This document shows positions 1 to 5,496 of a stretch of DNA of 5,496 bases, one piece after another; position 1 is the first letter of the stretch, and each line of letters starts with the position of its first letter. Under the pieces are notes generated by a model that was given only the letters and a program-made list of their open reading frames with translations, was not told where the DNA came from and did not search any database. Where the stretch lies: the NCBI GenBank assembly GCA_946480685.1, contig CAMLLI010000353.1, positions 1 to 5,496 on the forward strand, given 5' to 3'. Source of the stretch: an uncultured Flammeovirgaceae bacterium. GTDB lineage: Bacteria; Bacteroidota; Bacteroidia; Cytophagales; Cyclobacteriaceae. A program made the position numbers and the translations under genes.

Positions 1-1293
1 ATCGGTAGAGTTAATCTTATCGTAGTGATAAGCCTGTGTACCCCACACGAGGTTCATCTTGGTAAGCAATGCTTTGTTTGATGTAAACACGAAGATGTTT
101 GCGTTAGGTCTGTAAGCTGAAGACTGGAACGCGGTGTAACCAGACTGCGTCATACCTACGATTGCCTTTGCACCTACATCTTTAGCCAATTTACAAGCAG
201 CCAATACAAAGTTATCGTGGATATAGGTTGGCGAATTTTTATTTACATCGCGGAAACGGTAGTATATATTCGGGCTCTTCTCTACAGAGGCAACCGTGCG
301 AACCATACTGCGAATTACTTCGATCGGATATTTACCGGCAGCAGTTTCTGCAGAAAGCATCACGGCATCAGCACCATCCATTACCGCGTTGGCAACGTCA
401 TTGGTCTCTGCACGTGTAGGACGCGGGTTCTCAATCATACTTTCCATCATCTGCGTTGCAACGATAACCGGCTTGCCTGCGCGATTACATTTTTCAACGA
501 GCATCTTCTGTACCATCGGTACTTCTTCCAGCCAGATCTCAACACCCAGGTCACCACGGGCAACCATCACAGCATCTGTTAATGCAATGATCTCATCGAT
601 GTTGCTCAGAGCTTCAGGCTTTTCAATTTTTGCTACGATGCGAGCATTTGATTTTTTCTCATCAATGATCGTACGGAGTGATTCTATATCAGAAGCTTTA
701 CGCACAAACGAAAGCGCGATCCAGTCAACATCATTTTCGATACCGAAATACAGGTCAGCTAAATCTTTCTCAGTTAATGATGGTGCCGAAACTTTTGTGA
801 AAGGAAGGTTTATACCTTTTCTTGATTTCAACGGACCGCCATATACTACTTCTGTTACAACATCTATATCACGTACTTCTTTTACTTTCAATTCAATTTT
901 ACCATCATCCACGAGAATGGTATCACCGGCTTTAACATCTTTCGGTAGATTTTTATAGGATGTGCTGGCGATTTCGCGATTACCGATCAGGTCGCGTGTT
1001 GTGATGATAAGTTCTTGTCCACGTTCAATAACGATACCCGGCTCCATTTCATCCACTCTGATTTTCGGACCCTGCAAATCCTGGAGAAGCGATACCGTTG
1101 TTCCCATTTCAGCGTTTAGTTCGCGAACGAAGTTAATAACCTTCAGGTGGTCTTCGTGTTTACCATGAGAGAAGTTAAGGCGAAAAACATCTACTCCTTC
1201 TTTGATCAATGCGCGAAGCATTTCTTTTGAATTTGAAGCAGGCCCTACGGTGGCAACAATTTTAGTCTTGTTGTACGATACTTTTTCTAGCAT
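1..1293 (-). CDS. pyk: Pyruvate kinase (C-terminus cut by window edge)
   Basis: Cytosolic glycolytic enzyme transferring phosphate from phosphoenolpyruvate to ADP, giving pyruvate and ATP. I translated 431 residues from the ATG at 1291-1293 to base 1; family members are usually about 470-480, so roughly 45 C-terminal residues lie outside. An in-frame TAA 9 bases upstream of the ATG fixes this start. Visible motifs: KIVATVGPAS (11-20), FRLNFSHG (37-44) with substrate and metal residues R38, N40 and S42, QDLQGPKIR (71-79), the B domain at about 80-170, the signature AKIEKPEA (221-228) with catalytic K222 and Mg ligand E224, ARGDLG (245-250) with D248, ATQMMESM (279-286) with T280, and MLSAETAAGKYP (312-323). 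The C-terminal domain starts near 350. L73, Q74, K77 and V80 match the K+-independent type. It lies 63 bp after the IPExxxVDY gene on the same strand and is probably co-transcribed with it. No Shine-Dalgarno is visible. Identity is secure. Confidence 0.97.
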   Translation of the reverse strand, partial: MLEKVSYNKTKIVATVGPASNSKEMLRALIKEGVDVFRLNFSHGKHEDHLKVINFVRELNAEMGTTVSLLQDLQGPKIRVDEMEPGIVIERGQELIITTRDLIGNREIASTSYKNLPKDVKAGDTILVDDGKIELKVKEVRDIDVVTEVVYGGPLKSRKGINLPFTKVSAPSLTEKDLADLYFGIENDVDWIALSFVRKASDIESLRTIIDEKKSNARIVAKIEKPEALSNIDEIIALTDAVMVARGDLGVEIWLEEVPMVQKMLVEKCNRAGKPVIVATQMMESMIENPRPTRAETNDVANAVMDGADAVMLSAETAAGKYPIEVIRSMVRTVASVEKSPNIYYRFRDVNKNSPTYIHDNFVLAACKLAKDVGAKAIVGMTQSGYTAFQSSAYRPNANIFVFTSNKALLTKMNLVWGTQAYHYDKINSTD

Positions 1294-1356
1294 AAAGGTT
1301 TAAGATATTTCGTGTGGATGGTTAATATGAAATAAATCAGTGTGCATCGGAAGAAA

Positions 1357-1779
1357 TCAGAAAATAAAATTTGATTTAGATTTGAGACCGTCCAAAGGTA
1401 TGAAGGTCACAAACTGAACAGAAGATATCGACTTGATCAACTCCAGCAACTGCGGATGGGTATACTGATCTTTCATAGCCGCCAAAATTATAAAATCGAA
1501 ATGAGGAAATTCAGGGATTAGGAAATACTTTCCGGGGTCAGGTTCAGAAGGTTTGTTTTTGAATAGTTTCAATCGATTGAGTTGAGTCTCAAAAGAATAG
1601 AAAGAAAAGTACTTTTCTTCATTATTTTTGAATCCGACCGCCAAATCGGGCTGTTTTACGAGTTGTATGTGCAGTGCCTGGTTAAGTTCCCAGGCAAGCT
1701 TATAACCCCGTGCTGTCGAGGTGAGTCCCAACAGTTCAAAGTCGTATTCATAATCAATGACAAGCTTGGTTTTCTTCAT
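1357..1779 (-). CDS. IPExxxVDY family protein (uncharacterised)
   Basis: Small 140-residue protein of a Bacteroidota family named after its IPExxxVDY motif; its function is unknown to me. The motif is visible in slightly diverged form as IPEFPHFDF at residues 88-96, with Phe for Val and Phe for Tyr. There is no signal peptide or transmembrane segment, so it is probably cytoplasmic. The N-terminus is basic (MKKTKL) and followed by a short VIDYEYDFELLG segment. Residues about 98-131 alternate helical and strand-like stretches, and the tail is short and basic. The start ATG is supported by an in-frame TGA 6 bases upstream of it. An AGGAGT lies 15 bases upstream, too far to be a good ribosome site. 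It precedes pyk on the same strand and is divergent from acpP. Co-occurrence with pyk is the main clue to a role, and no function should be assigned from it. Confidence 0.85.
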   Translation of the reverse strand: MKKTKLVIDYEYDFELLGLTSTARGYKLAWELNQALHIQLVKQPDLAVGFKNNEEKYFSFYSFETQLNRLKLFKNKPSEPDPGKYFLIPEFPHFDFIILAAMKDQYTHPQLLELIKSISSVQFVTFIPLDGLKSKSNFIF

Positions 1780-1829
1780 TTTTCAAATCAAAACACTCCT
1801 TAATGTGACGAAGAGCCGTTTCAAAAAAG

Positions 1830-1861
1830 TTTGATAATATTCACGTAAATCTCTTTCTTTG
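1830..1861 (+). promoter_or_regulatory. Predicted Bacteroidota-type promoter of acpP-fabF
   Basis: TTTG at 1830-1833 and TTTCTTTG at 1854-1861 are separated by 20 bases. The Bacteroidota housekeeping consensus is TTTG, 19-21 bases, TAnnTTTG, so the only mismatch is T for A in the -7 box. Transcription would begin near 1868, leaving a leader of about 25 bases before the acpP ATG. The leader has no purine-rich Shine-Dalgarno, as is usual in this phylum. It contains a short inverted repeat, GATTT-TT-AAATC (1867-1878), right at the predicted start. The match is by eye; no transcript data support it. Confidence 0.55.
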
Positions 1862-1893
1862 CAACTGATTTTTAAATCATAAACCTTAAAAAC

Positions 1894-2133
1894 ATGTCTG
1901 AAATTGCACAAAAAGTAAAGCAGATCATCATCGAAAAACTTGGTGTTGAAGAATCTGAAGTTACTCCTGAGGCTAGCTTCACCAACGACCTTGGAGCTGA
2001 CTCACTTGACACCGTAGAACTTATTATGGAGTTCGAAAAGGAATTCAATATTTCTATCCCAGACGACCAGGCTGAAAATATCTCCACCGTTGGCCAGGCC
2101 ATCTCTTACTTGGAGCAAAACGTAAAGAAATAA
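1894..2133 (+). CDS. acpP: Acyl carrier protein
   Basis: Small acidic cytosolic carrier (79 residues, the usual length) that holds growing acyl chains on a phosphopantetheine arm in type II fatty-acid synthesis; it is loaded by holo-ACP synthase and used by FabF and the other Fab enzymes. The attachment site is S37 within [10 protein letters not shown] (34-43), the canonical DSL motif at the start of helix II. The conserved [16 protein letters not shown] stretch (32-51) and IPDDQAENI (55-63) are typical of bacterial ACP. The ATG is followed by MSEIAQKVK, a standard ACP N-terminus. It is divergent from the IPExxxVDY gene and followed 37 bp later by fabF, the common pairing in bacteria. A phylum-type promoter is predicted just upstream, and no Shine-Dalgarno is seen. 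Identity is essentially certain. Confidence 0.98.
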   Translation: MSEIAQKVKQIIIEKLGVEESEVTPEASFTNDLGADSLDTVELIMEFEKEFNISIPDDQAENISTVGQAISYLEQNVKK

Positions 2134-2170
2134 TTGACCACTGCCTTTATACAACCACACCCCATAGATC

Positions 2171-3418
2171 ATGATATTGAAGCGAGTAGTCGTTACAGGA
2201 CTTGGTGCACTCACACCCATCGGCAATACGTTACCAGCGTTTTGGGATGGATTGAAGAATGGTAAAAGTGGAGCAGCTCCCATAACACGCTTTGATTCAA
2301 CGCTCTTTAAAACAAAGTTTGCCTGCGAAGTGAAGAACTTCGACATCGGTAACTTTATGGATCGAAAGGAAGCGCGTAAGATGGACCCGTTCGCGCAGTA
2401 TGCTATGGTGGCTGTGGATGAGGCTATAAAAGATGCAAACCTCCCGCTAACTGAACTCAACCCGAATCGCGTTGGTGTGATTTGGGGGTCAGGTATCGGG
2501 GGGTTGTTAACTTTCCAGGAAGAAGTTAAGGTATATGCCAAAGGCGATGGAACTCCAAGATTCAATCCTTTCTTTATTCCTAAAATGATTCCCGACCTCA
2601 GTGCAGGTCACATCTCTATCAAGTATGGTTTCCGCGGGCCGAACTATGTAACCGTTTCTGCCTGTGCTTCTTCTACCAATGCTCTTTATGATGCCTTTAC
2701 CTTTTTACGTTTAGGTAAAGCTGATATTATCGTATCGGGTGGTTCGGAAGCTGCTGTATGCGAAGCAGGTGTTGGTGGATTCAATTCCTTAAAAGCTCTT
2801 TCAGAGCGTAACGATTCTCCGGAGACAGCATCACGTCCGTATGACAAAAGCCGCGATGGTTTTGTGTTGGGTGAAGGTGCCGGTGCACTGATACTCGAAG
2901 AGTACGAGCATGCTAAAAAACGTGGCGCCAAAATCTATGCGGAAGTAATCGGTGGCGGTATGTCATCCGATGCTTACCACATCACCGCTCCACATCCGGA
3001 AGGTGCCGGTATCATTCAGGTAATGTATAACGCATTGGAAGATGCAGAGATCAAACCTGAAGATATAGACTATATCAACACGCACGGAACATCTACTCCG
3101 CTTGGAGATATAGGCGAGATTCGCGCCATTCAAAAAGTATTTGGTGAGCATGCTTATAAAATGAATATCAGCTCTACCAAATCCATGACAGGTCACTTAC
3201 TTGGTGCTGCCGGTGCTATTGAAAGTATAGCCTGTATCATGGCGATCAATGATTCAATCGTCCCTCCTACCATCAATCACTTTGAAGACGATCCTGATCT
3301 TGATCCTAAATTGAACATGACCTTTAACAAAGCGCAGGAACGTAGCATCAACATTGCGTTGAGCAATACATTCGGCTTTGGTGGTCATAATTTCTCTGTG
3401 ATCTTCAAGAAGATCTAG
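2171..3418 (+). CDS. fabF: 3-oxoacyl-[acyl-carrier-protein] synthase II
   Basis: Condensing enzyme of type II fatty-acid synthesis: it extends an acyl group by two carbons using malonyl-ACP, releasing CO2, in the cytosol and normally as a homodimer. The 415-residue length is typical. The N-terminus MILKRVVVTGLGALTPIG is the standard FabF opening. The Cys-His-His triad is complete: C165 in TVSACASSTNA (161-171), H305 in NTHGTSTPLGD (303-313) and H342 in STKSMTGHLLGAAG (335-348), with the conserved K337. The gating Phe region is visible as NTFGFGGHN (399-407). Cys-His-His and the overall length separate it from FabH (Cys-His-Asn). It sits 37 bp downstream of its substrate carrier acpP, with no promoter in the gap, so the two probably share one transcript. 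The leader lacks a Shine-Dalgarno. No truncation or odd residue is seen. Confidence 0.98.
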   Translation: MILKRVVVTGLGALTPIGNTLPAFWDGLKNGKSGAAPITRFDSTLFKTKFACEVKNFDIGNFMDRKEARKMDPFAQYAMVAVDEAIKDANLPLTELNPNRVGVIWGSGIGGLLTFQEEVKVYAKGDGTPRFNPFFIPKMIPDLSAGHISIKYGFRGPNYVTVSACASSTNALYDAFTFLRLGKADIIVSGGSEAAVCEAGVGGFNSLKALSERNDSPETASRPYDKSRDGFVLGEGAGALILEEYEHAKKRGAKIYAEVIGGGMSSDAYHITAPHPEGAGIIQVMYNALEDAEIKPEDIDYINTHGTSTPLGDIGEIRAIQKVFGEHAYKMNISSTKSMTGHLLGAAGAIESIACIMAINDSIVPPTINHFEDDPDLDPKLNMTFNKAQERSINIALSNTFGFGGHNFSVIFKKI

Positions 3419-3449
3419 TCCTATTCAATCCTGCTGATAACCTGCCTCC

Positions 3450-3467
3450 GCTATAGTTTACTATAGC
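3450..3467 (+). repeat. Inverted repeat / hairpin after fabF
   Basis: GCTATAG, loop TTTA, CTATAGC forms a perfect 7-bp stem 32 bp after the fabF stop. The right arm also belongs to a 12-bp self-complementary tandem, CTATAGCTATAG (3461-3472), giving an alternative fold. The stem is AU-rich and has no T-run behind it, so it would be a poor intrinsic terminator. It could protect the 3' end or be part of the rnc leader. Confidence 0.5.
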
Positions 3468-3489
3468 TATAGGGTATTGCTATGCGCTG

Positions 3490-3507
3490 CTATATCCGCG
3501 TATATGG
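3490..3507 (+). repeat. Second weak hairpin in fabF-rnc gap
   Basis: CTATAT, loop CCGCGT, ATATGG gives a 6-bp stem including one G-U pair, shortly downstream of the stronger CTATAG hairpin. The stem is weak on its own. It adds to the impression that the first half of this gap is folded in RNA. Confidence 0.3.
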
Positions 3508-3550
3508 GTAGAGTTGTGACGGCACCACACTGTCATGATAATCGTTTAAA

Positions 3551-3603
3551 CAATAATCTTAGATAACACGACCGGTAGCAGGATATTAATACCAATAATC
3601 TTA
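3551..3603. repeat. 11-bp direct repeat CAATAATCTTA, 42-bp period
   Basis: CAATAATCTTA occurs at 3551-3561 and again, identical, at 3593-3603, 42 bp start to start. That is close to four turns of B-DNA, so both copies would face the same side of the helix. A partial copy, ATAATC, is at 3538-3543. The pair lies 41-93 bp upstream of the proposed rnc start, where an activator or repressor could bind. The region is AT-rich, so chance is not excluded. Confidence 0.45.
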
Positions 3604-3643
3604 TTAAATTAGCATCCGACTATAAAATGAACTGATATACAAC

Positions 3644-4375
3644 TTGGTCTGGAAAATCCTTAAGCTTCCGAAAGGAAAATCGAAGAATGATGAGAAGCTG
3701 ATCACGGCTATAAAGAATATTGCCGGCCTTACACCTTCCAATCTTGAACTATACCGTTTGGCAACAGTTCACAGTTCTATTGCCAAAGAAAACGGTCAGG
3801 GTTTTAAAGAGTCGAATGAGCGCCTGGAATATCTCGGTGATGCCATCCTGGGTGCAGCGGTAGCGGATTATCTTTTCAAAAAATTTCCATTTAAGTCAGA
3901 AGGCTTCCTTACCGAAATGCGGTCGCGCATAGTAAACCGCGAAACACTAAACCTTCTCGCACGCAAAATTGGTGTCGGTAACATCGTTCAATACGATCAG
4001 AAGAACGCTCATCTGCAACAAGTTATACTCGGTAATACGCTCGAAGCCATTGTAGGTGCTATCTACCTCGACAAAGGATACCTGCGCACCAAGAAATTTG
4101 TTATCGATAAACTCATCGGTCCTAATTACGATCTCGATGAACTCGTAAACTCCAACTCCAACTACAAGAGCCGGATCATTGAGTGGGCGCAACGCGAAGG
4201 TAAAGAAGTCCGCTTTGAAATATTGAACGTTAAAAAAGGCAAGAACCACAAAGAATTTACTGCGCAGGTGATGGTTGACAATGAAGCCAAAGGAACAGGC
4301 TATGGCAACAGCAAGAAAAAAGCAGAGCAGGACGCAGCCTTGAAAACGTGTGAGATGCTAAATCTCCTCTCCTGA
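3644..4375 (+). CDS. rnc: Ribonuclease III (non-ATG start)
   Basis: Cytosolic double-strand-specific endoribonuclease that processes rRNA precursors and structured mRNAs. From TTG at 3644 it has 243 residues, in the family range. Signature NERLEYLGD (58-66) is intact, giving metal ligands E59 and D66 (E. coli E38, D45), and E134 matches E117. The residue matching E. coli D114 is Asn (N131, in LGNTLEAIVGAIYLDKG). A double-stranded-RNA-binding domain occupies about 172-242, ending in the usual G-x-G-x-S-K-K-x-A-E-Q-x-A-A pattern (219-232). The start is uncertain. The frame is closed by TAA at 3623-3625, and no in-frame ATG occurs before residue 92, so TTG 3644 or CTG 3632 must serve. An ATG at 3627 is out of frame and hits TGA after two codons. 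The gene follows fabF on the same strand after 225 bp. Confidence 0.93.
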   Translation: MVWKILKLPKGKSKNDEKLITAIKNIAGLTPSNLELYRLATVHSSIAKENGQGFKESNERLEYLGDAILGAAVADYLFKKFPFKSEGFLTEMRSRIVNRETLNLLARKIGVGNIVQYDQKNAHLQQVILGNTLEAIVGAIYLDKGYLRTKKFVIDKLIGPNYDLDELVNSNSNYKSRIIEWAQREGKEVRFEILNVKKGKNHKEFTAQVMVDNEAKGTGYGNSKKKAEQDAALKTCEMLNLLS

Positions 4376-4405
4376 CCAAAAACATTTCATCTTTCTTCCG
4401 GTAAA

Positions 4406-4433
4406 GTCACTAAAAGCTCTTCAGCAAGGTGAC
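4406..4433 (+). terminator. Interrupted hairpin after rnc (weak terminator candidate)
   Basis: GTCAC at 4406-4410 pairs with GTGAC at 4429-4433, and inside them GCT (4416-4418) pairs with AGC (4423-4425) around a CTTC loop. An internal loop separates the two stems. It begins 30 bp after the rnc stop. No run of T follows, so it fits an RNA 3' structure at least as well as an intrinsic terminator. Confidence 0.25.
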
Positions 4434-4488
4434 AAATTAATCTCCATATTTGTTGAATGTATACCGATATAAGGCAGGCATAGTCTTA

Positions 4489-4520
4489 TATGTTATACGT
4501 ATATAGTATCGATAACTTTA
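4489..4520 (+). promoter_or_regulatory. Possible nadE promoter
   Basis: TATG at 4489-4492 and TAACTTTA at 4513-4520 are 20 bases apart, each one base off the Bacteroidota TTTG / TAnnTTTG boxes. The start would fall near 4527, giving a leader of about 53 bases. TATACGTATA and TATCGATA lie between or on the boxes, and CGGTTAACCG lies just past the start, positions where a repressor could act. This is a weak match found by eye. Confidence 0.3.
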
Positions 4521-4535
4521 TTAACAGAAGTTGTT

Positions 4536-4545
4536 CGGTTAACCG
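4536..4545. promoter_or_regulatory. Palindrome CGGTTAACCG in nadE leader
   Basis: A perfect 10-bp palindrome with GC-capped ends lies 34 bp before the nadE ATG and just downstream of the possible transcription start. The symmetry and position suit a dimeric repressor site. I do not recognise it as the site of a named NAD regulator, and a 10-bp palindrome can occur by chance. Confidence 0.3.
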
Positions 4546-4579
4546 TAATTCATCTGAGATTTTAATACGCATATCCGCC

Positions 4580-5496
4580 ATGATAAAAATTGGAGGCGCC
4601 ACCGTAAACCAGATTCCGTTCGATTGGAATAACAACACCCGAAATATACTCGAGGCTATTGAAGAAGCGCGCAGGCAGCAGATCAGGATACTATGTTTCC
4701 CCGAGCTGTGTGTTACCGGCTATGGCTGCGAAGATCTTTTTCTCAGCGACTGGCTGGCCGAACACGCCTGGAAAGAAGTATTGAAGATACGAGCGTATAC
4801 ACAAGACATTACGATATGTATAGGTTTACCGGTGCGCCTAGAAGGTGTAACGTATAACGGTTCGTGCGTAATCAGCAATGGCAAAATTATAGGTATAACA
4901 TTCAAGCAGAACCTGGCGCGCGATGGCGTGCACTACGAACCGCGCTGGTTCGATCCGTGGGTTCCTTATCGCACAGTAGAGCTTACACTTGGTGATGAAA
5001 AGGTTCAGGCCGGAGATCTGATCTATGAAATTGAAGGCGTTAAGTTCGGCTTCGAAATATGTGAAGATGGCTGGCGAAAAAATTATCGGCCCGGCTATCG
5101 GTTGATGGAGCGCGGAGTAAATCTGATTATGAACCCAAGCGCCAGTCACTTTGCTATGGGCAAGAGTACACTTCGTGAAAGAGAAGTTGTGCTCGATGGT
5201 TCGGTCTCGTTTAACTGTGTATACTTGTTTACAAATTTACTCGGCAACGAAGCAGGCAAAATGATATACGATGGCGATATCATTATAGCACAAAAAGGAA
5301 AACTGCTCGCAGTTAACAAGCGTCTCTCCTTCCGCAATTATACTATACTGGCTTGTTCGATAGATTTCAAAAATCCGGAGCAAAGCGAAGTTATACCCTC
5401 TGCTGATATCAAAGATAAAAACGAAGAGCTCACACAAGCGGTTGCTCTTGCGCTATACGATTATGCGCGAAAGAGTAAAGCAAAAGGTTTTGTGCT
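4580..5496 (+). CDS. nadE: Glutamine-dependent NAD+ synthetase, N-terminal half (cut by window edge)
   Basis: Cytosolic enzyme making NAD+ from deamido-NAD+, ATP and glutamine-derived ammonia, the last step of NAD synthesis. I translated 305 residues from ATG 4580 to the right edge. This is the glutaminase domain, of the nitrilase (carbon-nitrogen hydrolase) fold, with its Glu-Lys-Cys triad: E42 in PELCVTGYGCEDLF (41-54), K109 in TFKQNLA (107-113) and nucleophile C161 in FEICEDGW (158-165). Further nitrilase-like stretches are NPSASHFAMGK (185-195) and LFTNLLGNEAG (216-226). The GYGCEDLF stretch and the later NPSASHF mark the NadE type rather than a free-standing nitrilase. The sequence stops at RKSKAKGFV, the linker normally just before the SGGxDS ATP-binding loop of the synthetase domain, so that domain is beyond the window. 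It is on the same strand as rnc, 204 bp away, and may have its own promoter. No Shine-Dalgarno is seen. Confidence 0.93.
   Translation, partial: MIKIGGATVNQIPFDWNNNTRNILEAIEEARRQQIRILCFPELCVTGYGCEDLFLSDWLAEHAWKEVLKIRAYTQDITICIGLPVRLEGVTYNGSCVISNGKIIGITFKQNLARDGVHYEPRWFDPWVPYRTVELTLGDEKVQAGDLIYEIEGVKFGFEICEDGWRKNYRPGYRLMERGVNLIMNPSASHFAMGKSTLREREVVLDGSVSFNCVYLFTNLLGNEAGKMIYDGDIIIAQKGKLLAVNKRLSFRNYTILACSIDFKNPEQSEVIPSADIKDKNEELTQAVALALYDYARKSKAKGFV

Larger units (their letters stand above)
3419..3643 (+). other. fabF-rnc intergenic region, structured
   Basis: This 225-bp gap has no credible coding frame. It holds three copies of CTATAG (3451-3456, 3461-3466, 3467-3472), two possible hairpins, the palindrome GTTTAAAC (3544-3551) and an 11-bp direct repeat. 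I saw no TTTG box and therefore no phylum-type promoter, and no GC-rich stem followed by a T-run. Whether rnc is transcribed from here or by read-through from acpP-fabF cannot be decided from the sequence. Confidence 0.6.
4376..4579 (+). other. rnc-nadE intergenic region with palindromes
   Basis: This 204-bp gap has no credible coding frame. It contains an interrupted hairpin just after rnc and three short perfect palindromes: TATACGTATA (4494-4503), TATCGATA (4507-4514) and CGGTTAACCG (4536-4545). A possible promoter for nadE overlaps the first two. No T-run terminator was seen. Confidence 0.55.

Noticed and set aside
296..958. 220-codon open frame on the plus strand inside pyk
   Set aside because: It lies entirely antisense to a pyruvate kinase with complete motifs; its translation is Ser/Ile-rich with no recognisable domain, as expected of a shadow frame.
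1781..1791. TTGATTTG (minus strand) as a -7 box for the IPExxxVDY gene
   Set aside because: It has no TTTG box 19-21 bases upstream, and the start would fall on the ATG itself.
1795..1800. AGGAGT (minus strand) as ribosome binding site of the IPExxxVDY gene
   Set aside because: It lies 15 bases from the ATG, too far for normal use, and this phylum rarely depends on Shine-Dalgarno pairing.
2002..2565. 187-codon open frame on the minus strand across acpP and fabF
   Set aside because: It is antisense to two certain genes, spans the gap between them and shows no domain. It is a shadow frame.
3526..3535. TGACG...TGTCA in the fabF-rnc gap as a terminator
   Set aside because: The stem is only four pairs plus one wobble, with no T-run, so it is too weak to call.
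3621..3626. TATAAA as a -10 box for rnc
   Set aside because: There is no matching -35 or TTTG element at the right distance, and transcription would begin almost at the coding start.
3627..3635. ATG AAC TGA as a true start or small gene
   Set aside because: Two sense codons cannot be called a gene. It is treated only as evidence on the rnc start problem.

Overview
The window is a chromosomal housekeeping stretch, most likely from a member of the Bacteroidota (probably Cytophagales or a close relative). The main reasons are the IPExxxVDY-family protein (known from this phylum) next to pyruvate kinase, the acpP-fabF-rnc gene set, leaders without Shine-Dalgarno sequences, and a promoter upstream of acpP that fits the phylum-specific TTTG / TAnnTTTG pattern. 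The genus cannot be fixed from this sequence. I see no mobile element, CRISPR array, tRNA or rRNA.

Layout. Minus strand, reading leftwards from about 1779: an IPExxxVDY-family protein (1357-1779), then pyruvate kinase (1-1293), whose C-terminus is cut by the window edge. Positions 1780-1893 are a divergent intergenic region. Plus strand: acyl carrier protein acpP (1894-2133) and beta-ketoacyl-ACP synthase II fabF (2171-3418), 37 bp apart and almost certainly co-transcribed. A structured 225-bp gap follows, then ribonuclease III rnc (about 3644-4375), a 204-bp gap rich in palindromes, and the N-terminal glutaminase half of glutamine-dependent NAD+ synthetase nadE (4580 to the right edge).

Function. 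acpP and fabF supply the carrier and the elongating condensing enzyme of type II fatty-acid synthesis. Pyruvate kinase makes pyruvate and ATP at the end of glycolysis. NadE completes NAD+ synthesis. RNase III processes double-stranded RNA. The genes are linked by conserved neighbourhood rather than by one pathway.

Points for a second look: rnc has no ATG in frame before its catalytic domain, and an ATG just upstream is one base out of frame; the RNase III residue matching E. coli Asp114 is Asn; pyruvate kinase carries the residue set of K+-independent enzymes; the two gaps around rnc hold hairpins, an 11-bp direct repeat and clustered palindromes. I found no undescribed multi-gene system here.
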